From: Pseudomonadota bacterium
GTDB lineage: Bacteria; Pseudomonadota; Gammaproteobacteria; Burkholderiales; Burkholderiaceae_C
NCBI GenBank assembly: GCA_023418355.1
Contig: JAEZZU010000206.1
Location: forward strand, 1-10,821
Direction of reading: 5' to 3'
DNA length: 10,821 bases
Shown: one piece after another, positions 1 to 5,903 of the stretch
Layout: every line of letters starts with the position of its first letter
Position numbering within the stretch: the stretch's first letter is position 1
Notes under the pieces: model-generated
Databases searched by the model: none
The model's input: only the letters and a program-made list of their open reading frames with translations
Told to the model about the DNA's origin: nothing
Program-made: the position numbers and the translations under genes

Positions 1-62
1 AAGCGCACAGCCTCCAACCTAAATTCCTGCGTGTATGCCGCACGTACTTGCTTTGCCACCAT
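1..62 (-). CDS. IS3-family transposase OrfA, N-terminal piece cut by window edge
   Basis: Twenty codons are visible, starting at ATG (bases 62-60, minus strand). They read M-V-A-K-Q-V-R-A-A-Y-T-Q-E-F-R-L-E-A-V-R and continue outside the window. The sequence matches the start of the OrfA at 5904-6236 with three amino-acid changes. OrfA of IS3 elements is the helix-turn-helix, terminal-repeat-binding subunit. A GGAG ribosome-binding site precedes the ATG but lies inside the leader hairpin, as in the complete copy. Whether the rest of the gene is intact cannot be judged here. Confidence 0.8.
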   Translation of the reverse strand, partial: MVAKQVRAAYTQEFRLEAVR

Positions 63-125
63 TTCTTAGCTCCTTGTCTACATTTTGGACAAAGCTAAGA
101 ACTCCCATTTCTAGGGGCAACTTCA
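1..125 (-). mobile_element. IS3-family element, left end only (copy A)
   Basis: The reverse complement of this stretch aligns with the left end of the complete IS3-family element at 5841-8583, with about nine differences in 125 bases. The shared part covers the terminal repeat starting TGAAGTTGCCCCT, the leader hairpin and the first codons of orfA. The element lies on the minus strand and leaves the window at base 1. The divergence shows that the two copies are not a recent duplication. The end at 125 was chosen because both left ends, and the far right end of copy B, begin with TGA[A/T]GTTGCCCC, giving the 5'-TG...CA-3' termini usual for IS3. Flank: GTTTCC. Confidence 0.85.
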
Positions 126-326
126 GTTTCCAAGGACGCTTATCGTGATGCCCGCAAGAAGGTCAAATTGGCAACAGGCTTGGACATTGAGCTGGCTCGG
201 AGCCCGGAGCTGCAAGCGGCTGCATTCACGACTATTCGCCAGCTGTTTGAGCGTGGCCTAGGCTTCAAAACCTACGAGGAAAAGTGGGGTCTGTTGGTTC
301 AGAGTGCCCACCAGGGCAGCGCCTAG
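126..326 (+). pseudogene. 3' remnant of an unrecognised gene cut by the IS
   Basis: The frame is open from inside the IS end to the TAG at 324-326. It gives about 66 residues of plausible soluble protein, including K-D-A-Y-R-D-A-R-K-K-V-K-L, then Q-L-F-E-R-G-L-G-F-K-T-Y-E-E-K-W-G. The composition is charged and helical, and no domain is recognised. There is no start codon with a ribosome-binding site, and the 5' part is replaced by copy A of the IS3 element. It therefore reads as the tail of a gene interrupted by the insertion. It is followed closely by the Fic gene promoter. Confidence 0.5.
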
Positions 327-348
327 CAGCTGTCACAACGTTCTCTTA

Positions 349-410
349 TTGCGTCAATTGATTGGCGCAATTTTCATATTGCGTCATAATTCGCGTCATG
401 AATAGCGTCA
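349..410 (+). promoter_or_regulatory. Promoter and candidate autoregulatory operator of the Fic gene
   Basis: A near-perfect dyad has arms TTGCGTCAAT (349-358) and ATTGGCGCAA (361-370), separated by TG, with one mismatched pair. GCGTCA occurs at 351, 381, 393 and 405; the last three are spaced exactly 12 bases apart. A sigma70-like promoter fits as TTGGCG (362-367), 17 bases, CATAAT (385-390), so transcription would begin at about 397. That is directly at the ATG (398), and no Shine-Dalgarno sequence precedes it, so a leaderless message is likely. The -35 box lies in the right dyad arm and the -10 box overlaps a repeat. Binding by the Fic protein's own winged-helix domain is inferred. Confidence 0.45.
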
Positions 411-1798
411 AACCACAGCAAGAGCTCGACTTGTTGGTCAACGTCATTAGGCGTCACCCAGAAGGGGTGAGCGCAGAAGAGGTGCTGCATGAGTCTGGGC
501 TGGCCTTGCAACGCCGTAGCCTTCAGCGCCGATTGGCCTTATTGGTTGAACAAGGGCGCATTAGGGTGCAGGGGCAAGCGCGGGCCGTGCGCTACTTTCC
601 TGTTCTGGAAGATGAAAGCCCAAGTGGCGTAGCTTCTTCAGGCCGAGAGGCTGCGATCGAGCCATATGTTCCTGTCAGCGCTGAAGGCGCAGCTATTAAG
701 GCATATGTGCGCCAGCCACGGCATTTACGCAAGCCCGTGGTCTATCGCACAGAATTTTTAGAACAATACCACCCCAACCACACCGCATACCTGCCTTTGA
801 AGCTGCGTGAACAGCTACATGCCCTGGGGCGCTCACCTGCGGAGCAAACACCCGCAGGCACCTTTGCCAGGGACATTCTCAACCGCCTGCTGATTGACCT
901 TTCCTGGGCTTCTTCGCAACTGGAGGGCAACACCTACAGCCGCTTGGATACCGCACGGTTGATTGAGTTTGGTCAGGTAGCTGAGGGCAAGGATGCCTTT
1001 GAGACGCAGATGATCCTGAACCACAAGCAGGCTATCGAATTTCTAGTGCACTCGCCTGAGCAAGCCGTGGTGTCGCAGGACACCATCGTGGCCTTGCATG
1101 CTTTGCTCTCCGATGGCTTGATGCCTGACCCCGCCATGTGCGGTCGTATTCGCAGCCGTGCAATTGAAATTGGCGGTAGCGTTTACCTGCCAGTGGCTTT
1201 GCCGCAGCGCTTGGAAGAGTTGTTCGGCATCGTGGTGGGCATGGCCGCAGAAATCGAAGATCCGTTTGAGCAAGCGTTCTTCTTGATGGTGCACTTGCCT
1301 TACTTGCAGCCTTTCGAGGATGTGAACAAGCGGGTGTCGCGCCTGGCTGCCAACATTCCTTTCATACGCCACAACCTGTGCCCGCTGTCATTTATTGATG
1401 TGCCGCAGCAAGCGTACGTGGACGCGATGATCGGTGTGTACGAACTCAATCAGGTTGATCTGCTGCGGGATGTCTTTGTGTGGGCTTACGAGCGCTCCTG
1501 CCAGCAGTACGTGGCGGTGCAGCAAAGTCTAGTGCCGCCCGATATCCTGCGCTTACGCTACCGGCAAGTGCTAGGTGACGTGATTGCAGCTGTTGTTCGC
1601 AGCGGCCAGCCCGTGAATAAGGCGAGCGTCAACGCCATGCTTCCTGGAAGTGTGCAGCCTGAAGACCGCGAGCACTTCACACAGCTCGTGCTCAAGGAAC
1701 TGGCTGGCTTGCATGCAGGTAACGCGGTACGGTTTGGGCTGCGGCCACTGGAGCTTGCTGGGTGGAAGCAAGAGCAAACTCAATCCCCTTGTGATTGA
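398..1798 (+). CDS. Fic-domain protein with N-terminal winged helix
   Basis: This is a 466-residue protein. Residues 1-70 look like a winged helix-turn-helix. An SSQLEG motif (172-177) fits the inhibitory [S/T]xxxE[G/N] helix of class II Fic proteins. The core loop reads QPFEDVNKR (304-312) followed by VSRLAAN, in place of the classical HPFxxGNGRxxR. Fic enzymes usually transfer AMP or another phosphate-containing group to a protein hydroxyl, using the His that opens this motif. Here that position is Gln, so AMPylation is doubtful and the protein may act mainly as a regulator. ATG398 is preferred over the upstream in-frame TTG362, because TTG362 lies inside the promoter and has no ribosome-binding site. 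No separate antitoxin gene is adjacent; inhibition, if any, is built in. Confidence 0.85.
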   Translation: MNSVKPQQELDLLVNVIRRHPEGVSAEEVLHESGLALQRRSLQRRLALLVEQGRIRVQGQARAVRYFPVLEDESPSGVASSGREAAIEPYVPVSAEGAAIKAYVRQPRHLRKPVVYRTEFLEQYHPNHTAYLPLKLREQLHALGRSPAEQTPAGTFARDILNRLLIDLSWASSQLEGNTYSRLDTARLIEFGQVAEGKDAFETQMILNHKQAIEFLVHSPEQAVVSQDTIVALHALLSDGLMPDPAMCGRIRSRAIEIGGSVYLPVALPQRLEELFGIVVGMAAEIEDPFEQAFFLMVHLPYLQPFEDVNKRVSRLAANIPFIRHNLCPLSFIDVPQQAYVDAMIGVYELNQVDLLRDVFVWAYERSCQQYVAVQQSLVPPDILRLRYRQVLGDVIAAVVRSGQPVNKASVNAMLPGSVQPEDREHFTQLVLKELAGLHAGNAVRFGLRPLELAGWKQEQTQSPCD

Positions 1799-1830
1799 GT
1801 TGAAGAAAAAGGGGGGGCAATTCCCTCTCT

Positions 1831-1899
1831 CGGGCACCCAAGACTTATAAAGCCAACCTTCGGAGCTTTGACTGCTTCTGATGCCGAAACTGTGTCATA
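1831..1899 (-). pseudogene. rimO: rimO 5' remnant (N-terminus only)
   Basis: On the minus strand this reads V-S-A-S-E-A-V-K-A-P-K-V-G-F-I-S-L-G-C-P. The P-K-V-G-F-[V/I]-S-L-G-C-P string is characteristic of the start of RimO, the radical-SAM methylthiotransferase that modifies ribosomal protein S12. The Cys is the first cluster-binding residue of its N-terminal domain. Similarity stops at base 1831, just behind the Fic gene, where the expected K-A-L-x-D-S-E is absent. The nearest ATG (1898-1896) is one base out of frame, so an indel near the start is also implied. The match is short but very specific. It probably marks a junction where foreign or rearranged DNA replaced the rest of rimO. Confidence 0.5.
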
Positions 1900-1906
1900 A
1901 CTATCT

Positions 1907-2394
1907 GATTTAATTTGACTTTCGCAGGGCGACCTGGCGGATAAACTGGGGCAATTATTTTACTGTAGGCCAAGAATTGAACCCAAGCCACCACTTGGAC
2001 GTGGTACAACACGCCGCCGATGAGCATAGGCCATCTGGCTGGTGCAACCTCCAGCTTTAAGTTCGGCTGAATGTCTACGCCTATGCCGTCGGTGCGCATG
2101 GATCCAAAAAGTTCGGAGAACAGTACAAGAATCTTCCCGTTAGTGTTTCGTGCGCGTCCCGACGATGATTCCTCCCACAGCGCAGGATGTTCTGGCGAGT
2201 GCTTTATAGGAGTGAATCGCACTGGGAATGTGGAGCTGCAGATTGAAAAAATCAATCACGCTACCGCTGACGCACCAACGTCACGAAATCGTTATCGGCG
2301 CGATCAATCGATAGCCAACGGAATCGACCAGCTCTTGGGACGGATTGAGTGTCGCTGAAGGTAAGAAATTTTTGAATCGTTTTGTTACCATTAC
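1907..2394. other. Stretch without a convincing gene
   Basis: Open frames exist on both strands (plus 2071-2358, minus 2255-1845), but neither shows a recognisable domain or a ribosome-binding site. Their amino-acid composition looks like chance translation or decayed sequence. A short hairpin with arms GATTGA (2241-2246) and TCAATC (2252-2257) around five A residues is present. If the rimO scrap is real, part of this DNA may be what once lay upstream of rimO. Nothing further can be supported by eye. Confidence 0.4.
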
Positions 2395-2411
2395 TTATCT
2401 AAACTCAGGAG
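2372..2411 (+). promoter_or_regulatory. Possible promoter and ribosome-binding site of the small gene
   Basis: TTGAAT (2372-2377) and TTATCT (2395-2400) are 17 bases apart and give a fair sigma70 match. A strong AGGAG site (2407-2411) lies 7 bases before the ATG at 2419. The predicted transcription start would fall almost on the AGGAG, so the true promoter may lie further upstream. The ribosome-binding site is the firmer of the two calls. Confidence 0.35.
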
Positions 2412-2418
2412 ATAAAAA

Positions 2419-2613
2419 ATGGCAACCCGTGGTGAAGATGCTCGTCGCTTCCGTGATGCTCGTAGCGATGCTCGCGTTGGTTCAATCGAAAAACGTATTG
2501 AGAAAGACTACGGTCTTCCTGCGGGCTCTGTACACATCAGGAACCCCGACGGTCGAAATGCCCGCAGTGACAAGGAAGTTGGAAATCTCCGCAAGGACTA
2601 CGAGAAGAAATAA
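2419..2613 (+). CDS. Small highly charged protein, unknown function
   Basis: This is a 64-residue protein with an excellent AGGAG ribosome-binding site. It is rich in Arg, Lys, Asp and Glu, with no Cys and no hydrophobic segment, so it is soluble. Residues 7-30 (D-A-R-R-F-R-D-A-R-S-D-A-R and onward) look helical. They are followed by a Gly/Pro turn region (Y-G-L-P-A-G-S-V-H-I-R-N-P-D-G) and a second charged helix at the end. No known domain is recognised. It stands alone between sequence with no gene and an IS5 remnant. The good start signal and consistent codon use argue that it is a real gene. Nucleic-acid binding is a possibility only. Confidence 0.7.
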   Translation: MATRGEDARRFRDARSDARVGSIEKRIEKDYGLPAGSVHIRNPDGRNARSDKEVGNLRKDYEKK

Positions 2614-2730
2614 TCTTTCGGCGAATCGTTGCCATGAGCTGAAATCAACCAGGACTGGGGCAAGGTTTCAGCCATCCAAGAGCCCTTCTGAGCCTGCCCA
2701 TGGATCGCCATGATCAAGTGCCGTCATCAA

Positions 2731-3099
2731 GAAGCGCTTGCCAACCGGCATGACTCCAAGATGTTTGAGCAGTGCCTGGACGCCATACCTGCAGTCAAAG
2801 GACTGCAAGGCCGCCCTCGCAGGCGGCCCTACAAGCTTCACGCAGACAAGGGCTACGACTACGCCCGCTGCAGAGCGCACCTGAGAAAGCGTGGAATCCT
2901 CAGCCGCATCGCAAGACGTGGTGTTGAAAGCAGCGAGAAACTGGGCAAGCATCGCTGGGTGGTGGAGCGCACCCATGGATGGTTTGCAGGGTTTGGAAAG
3001 CTACGCATACGCTTTGAGAGGCGGCTGGACATACACTTGGCCTTGCTCAAATTAGCGGCAGCAATCATCTGCGCACGCTTCGTTGACCGGTTGTGTTAG
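2731..3099 (+). pseudogene. IS5-family transposase, C-terminal remnant
   Basis: The frame reads A-N-R-H-D-S-K, then G-R-P-R-R-R-P-Y-K-L-H-A-D-K-G-Y-D-Y, G-K-H-R-W-V-V-E-R-T-H-G-W and G-K-L-R-I-R-F-E-R-R. This is the typical C-terminal half of IS5-family (IS427/IS1031-like) DDE transposases, with the second Asp (HADKGYD) and the Glu (VVERTHGW) present. The N-terminal half with the first catalytic Asp is missing. Upstream of about 2731 the frame no longer resembles the family, and a TGA lies at 2689-2691. The copy is therefore inactive. Its left end was lost, probably when it was joined to the small gene's downstream DNA. Confidence 0.85.
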
Positions 3100-3179
3100 C
3101 GGCTCTAAGCCGATGCACATTTAAACGCCTCGTCTAAGAGGCAAATCTTCGATTTGCTAGGTAGTGTTCGCGGCTCTAA
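3093..3179. repeat. Direct repeat pair with three hairpins after the IS5 remnant
   Basis: GTGTTAGCGGCTCTAA (3093-3108) recurs as GTGTTCGCGGCTCTAA (3164-3179), 15 of 16 bases identical. Between and overlapping them are three perfect dyads: CGGCT/AGCCG (3100-3112), GCCTC/GAGGC (3127-3142) and GCAAATC/GATTTGC (3141-3157, 3-base loop). The first repeat overlaps the transposase stop codon. One repeat could be the old right end of the IS5 element and the other a second IS end. No run of T follows the hairpins, so a factor-independent terminator is not supported. Confidence 0.5.
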
Positions 3180-3187
3180 AGATTTGT

Positions 3188-3216
3188 ATGACAAAAATTG
3201 GTTTACTCCATATTCT
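3188..3216 (+). promoter_or_regulatory. Candidate promoter of the hydrolase-GGDEF pair
   Basis: ATGACA (3188-3193; five of six match the -35 consensus), a 17-base spacer and TATTCT (3211-3216) form a good sigma70 promoter. Transcription would start at about 3222-3224, one to three bases before ATG 3225. No Shine-Dalgarno sequence is seen, so the message may be leaderless. The promoter lies just outside the last IS5-related repeat. Confidence 0.45.
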
Positions 3217-3224
3217 AAAAAACC

Positions 3225-4049
3225 ATGACCAACCAGCCTTCTGACGTGACAACAGCTTCCAACCGTTTGAAAGCCACGTGGAGTGGTTCTGGGGACGAAG
3301 TAGTTGTGCTCAGCCACGGTTTTGGTTCCGATCAGACATCGTGGGAGTACATTCGCCCCGTTTTGGATGCAAATTTCCGGGTGCTTTCTTACAACTTGGC
3401 TGGCTGTGGCGACCACGGCGAGGCTAGCTATGATTTGCACTTGCACAGCTCGTTGTTTGGATACGCCGATGATCTGCTGGCACTCATTGCCGAGCAGCAA
3501 GTGAGCCGAGTGCATTATGTGGGTCATTCGGTCAGTGGAATGATCGGCATGATTGCAGCAGTAGCACGGCCTGAGTTGTTTGGTCGCTTGGTGCTCTTGC
3601 AGCCTTCTCCGTGCTACTTGAATGATCCTGCAACGTCTTATGTCGGCGGCTTTGAGCAAAATGACCTGAATGCACTCTACGATGCCATGGCCACCAACTA
3701 TCAGAGTTGGGCAGCTGGTTTTGTGCCCATGGTCATGGGCTTGGCAGCGCAGGACTCCCTTGCACATTTCAGCGCGACGTTGTTCAAAATTCGACCAGAT
3801 ATCGCACAACACATACTGCGCATGATCTTTCAAAGTGATCACCGCAGTCTTGTGCCTCGTGTGACTACGCACACTCGATTGATTCATAGTCGCAAGGATA
3901 TGGCTGTGCCAGTCGATGTTGCCCACTGGCTGCATGCCCACATGCCTGGCAGTGTGTCCGAGGTTTTGGAGTTGGAAGGACACTTGCCTCACATAACGCA
4001 ACCTGAGATCGTGGCACCTGCCGTATTGCGTCATCTCTTGGATTGCTGA
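3225..4049 (+). CDS. RsbQ-like alpha/beta hydrolase (D14/KAI2-type fold)
   Basis: This is a 274-residue alpha/beta hydrolase, the full length of the family. It has an oxyanion region HGFGSDQTSW (31-40), a nucleophile elbow GHSVSG with Ser102, and a catalytic Asp225 (SRKDMAVP) and His253 (EGHLPH). The block RPELFG...PSPCYLNDP...YVGGFE (115-144) and the SDHR segment (204-207) are hallmarks of RsbQ. That protein is the Bacillus hydrolase needed with the PAS phosphatase RsbP in energy-stress signalling. RsbQ is also the bacterial relative of the plant strigolactone and karrikin receptors. The next gene, 12 bases downstream, carries a PAS domain, so this protein probably prepares or presents a small hydrophobic ligand to it. 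No signal peptide is seen, so it is cytoplasmic. Its true substrate is unknown. Confidence 0.85.
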   Translation: MTNQPSDVTTASNRLKATWSGSGDEVVVLSHGFGSDQTSWEYIRPVLDANFRVLSYNLAGCGDHGEASYDLHLHSSLFGYADDLLALIAEQQVSRVHYVGHSVSGMIGMIAAVARPELFGRLVLLQPSPCYLNDPATSYVGGFEQNDLNALYDAMATNYQSWAAGFVPMVMGLAAQDSLAHFSATLFKIRPDIAQHILRMIFQSDHRSLVPRVTTHTRLIHSRKDMAVPVDVAHWLHAHMPGSVSEVLELEGHLPHITQPEIVAPAVLRHLLDC

Positions 4050-4061
4050 GAGCTTCTGCCC

Positions 4062-5423
4062 GTGAGGATGCACACCAATTCACTGGCGGCTTTTCTGGAG
4101 TTGGCGCGTCAGCTATCTCAAGCAAGCTTGGTGATCGCATTGCAGCAACGCGCGGCTGATCAGGTTGTACCGCTGCGTAGCGAGCCTCCTTTGAGCTGGC
4201 AGCGCGGCACAGCATGGTCTTGGCGCGTTCCTAAAGAACTAAGCAACGAAGCTGGGGCCTTGCAGTTTTTGTGCCCCGCAGACTTACCCAGCATGCTGAC
4301 GGTTGGTTTGACATTCACCGCAGCTAAAGTCGCTTATCTGAATTGCTTGGATTTTGGAGAACGGGCAGAGGGTGGTGTACTTTTTGTGTGGAATGCTTCC
4401 CAAGCACCCAAAGCGGCAACGCTAAGCAGCAATCCACTATCGCAGCAGCACTTGATCGGATTGCTCAGACCAATCTATGCACGTTTGCTGGATGCTCGTC
4501 ATCTGGCTGAAGAGACCATTGAGTCTGGTGCGAAGTTTCACGACATCTTCAACAGCGTGCCACAGGGGGTCGTCGTCGTATCAGGTCTGGGCCAACATGC
4601 CCAAGTCAATCAAGTCGCATCAGGTTTGCTCAACATCTCGGCCGGGTATGTTCCACTGAACACACTCGCGCAAGCCATGCGTGCTGCGCGTATGCGTTGC
4701 GATAACGCCGCTGACTTGGAGTCTGTCTACCAGGCGCTGCAGCACTCTCTGAATGCTCAGGTGACAGCCAATTGGGAGCTGGACGAATGCATCTGGCGAG
4801 TAGACACACACCCTGTCCTCAATGATGCTCACAATGGTCGAGTTTGGCTCTTCCAAGATGTCACGGCTCAAATTCGACTCGAGCGAATGCTGAGACGAGA
4901 GGCGTCACATGACCCCCTGACTGGGCTGTTGAACCGCCGTGCTTTTTTCGATCTAGCCCAAGCCCACTATCAAGCACAAAACTCCCAAGACAAGGTAGCG
5001 TTTGATAGCGATACATCCCAGGACTTGGCTGTGTTGATGTTTGACATCGACTATTTCAAAAAAATCAACGATAGATTTGGTCATCCAGTCGGTGACAAAG
5101 TGCTGCGAGAGGTCGCTCATCGCTCGCAGGCCCAGTTGCGTGAAGGTGATGTGCTGGCGCGCTATGGTGGTGAAGAGTTCATCGTATTGTTACGCCAAGC
5201 CAACCAAGCTAGCTCTCGTGCGGTCGCTGAGCGGTTGCGCCTTGCAATGCAATCTCAGCCAGTGCGTGTTGGGGAAAAAGTGATTCAGATCCACATCAGC
5301 GTAGGGCTGGCACTGCGGCGCAATAAGAAAGAAATGCTGGCAAGCACCATAGAGCGTGCCGACAAAAATTTGTACCTCGCCAAACGCGAAGGCCGAAATC
5401 GCGTGGTGGACACAATTGACTAA
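4062..5423 (+). CDS. PAS-GGDEF diguanylate cyclase
   Basis: This is a 453-residue soluble protein. Residues 1-150 form an unassigned N-terminal region, possibly a GAF-like sensor. About 156-272 is a PAS domain (F-H-D-I-F-N-S-V-P-Q-G-V onward, ending W-L-F-Q-D-V-T). A short linker leads to the GGDEF domain (276-450). The signature is GGEEF (369-373). DPLTGLLNRR (284-293), FDIDYFKKIND (327-337) and the inhibitory I-site RxxD (REGD, 360-363, five residues before GGEEF) are all present. It should therefore be an active, product-inhibited enzyme making c-di-GMP from GTP. Start is GTG 4062, with GAGAG about nine bases upstream; ATG 4068 is an alternative. It is 12 bases behind the RsbQ-like hydrolase and almost certainly cotranscribed with it, so the PAS domain is the likely hydrolase-dependent input. 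Confidence 0.9.
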   Translation: MRMHTNSLAAFLELARQLSQASLVIALQQRAADQVVPLRSEPPLSWQRGTAWSWRVPKELSNEAGALQFLCPADLPSMLTVGLTFTAAKVAYLNCLDFGERAEGGVLFVWNASQAPKAATLSSNPLSQQHLIGLLRPIYARLLDARHLAEETIESGAKFHDIFNSVPQGVVVVSGLGQHAQVNQVASGLLNISAGYVPLNTLAQAMRAARMRCDNAADLESVYQALQHSLNAQVTANWELDECIWRVDTHPVLNDAHNGRVWLFQDVTAQIRLERMLRREASHDPLTGLLNRRAFFDLAQAHYQAQNSQDKVAFDSDTSQDLAVLMFDIDYFKKINDRFGHPVGDKVLREVAHRSQAQLREGDVLARYGGEEFIVLLRQANQASSRAVAERLRLAMQSQPVRVGEKVIQIHISVGLALRRNKKEMLASTIERADKNLYLAKREGRNRVVDTID

Positions 5424-5555
5424 AAAATTGTCAAATTTACAATTTGCCAGCCGCAAAATAGTTCAACAGACAACGCTGCATCCCTTCATGCTCGCTGAAG
5501 TGATGGGCATCCTTGTTCTGTCCAATCCGATTTGCTGAGAGTAGGGGGGGCTGGT

Positions 5556-5843
5556 TTGAATAAGATCCGTTACTGGCTGCTTCTAAAAATGGCAGAAATG
5601 CCTAGGTTTTTTGCTTTCGGGATCGGACTTCTTCTGGCCTTCGCTCTTGTGTTGGGAGCACTGGTCGCCACGGTGTGGTTGGATCAACGCCGACTTAGCC
5701 AGCAGCATGAGGACACTTTGCGAACTTTCCAGAAAGTCGCAGCTGAAAGCACAGAGCTGCTTGATCGTTTGGTCGCTCTAGACGATCTGAGGTGTAGTGA
5801 AGCAGGTTTAATAAGTCTGAATTCTTACTTGCTGGGTACTTGA
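5556..5843 (+). pseudogene. CSS-motif membrane sensor, N-terminal piece (probable EAL phosphodiesterase) cut by IS
   Basis: The start is probably TTG 5556, preceded at a good distance by AGGGGGG (5543-5550). An upstream TTG at 5532 and ATG 5589 are alternatives. The product has one strong membrane segment (F-F-A-F-G-I-G-L-L-L-A-F-A-L-V-L-G-A-L-V), followed by a periplasmic stretch. The stretch L-D-D-L-R-C-S-E-A-G-L-I-S-L resembles the CSS-motif sensor domain, normally fused to a cytoplasmic EAL c-di-GMP phosphodiesterase domain. The reading frame is ended by TGA at 5841-5843, which is formed by the first three bases of the IS3-family element. No continuation is found beyond the element. The EAL assignment is inferred from the sensor domain and from the GGDEF neighbour. 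Confidence 0.55.
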
Positions 5844-5864
5844 AGTTGCCCCTAAAACTGGGAG

Positions 5865-5903
5865 TTCTTAGCTTTGTCCAAAATGTAGACAAGGAGCTAA
5901 GAA
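5865..5903 (+). promoter_or_regulatory. Leader hairpin hiding the orfA ribosome-binding site
   Basis: TTCTTAGCT-TTGTC (5865-5878) pairs with GACAA-GG-AGCTAAGAA (5888-5903), leaving a two-base GG bulge and a nine-base loop. The orfA ATG (5904) follows immediately, and its AAGGAG site (5891-5896) is in the 3' arm. Transcripts entering from outside the element would carry both arms and be poorly translated, a known IS self-control strategy. The same hairpin is conserved in copy A at 63-101. Confidence 0.6.

Noticed and set aside
1845..2255. Minus-strand frame of 136 codons and overlapping plus-strand frame of 95 codons
   Set aside because: Neither has a recognisable domain or start signal. The end of the minus frame overlaps the rimO scrap in another frame.
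3105..4073. Long minus-strand open frame (322 codons) opposite the hydrolase
   Set aside because: It is the antisense shadow of the RsbQ-like gene. It has no family-like motifs or ribosome-binding site, and the plus-strand protein is unmistakable.
5424..5450. AT-rich dyad after the cyclase gene (arms CAAATT/AATTTG) as a terminator
   Set aside because: The stem is short and has no G/C pairs except the closing one. It is not followed by a T run, and the next gene fragment is on the same strand, so the call was not supported.
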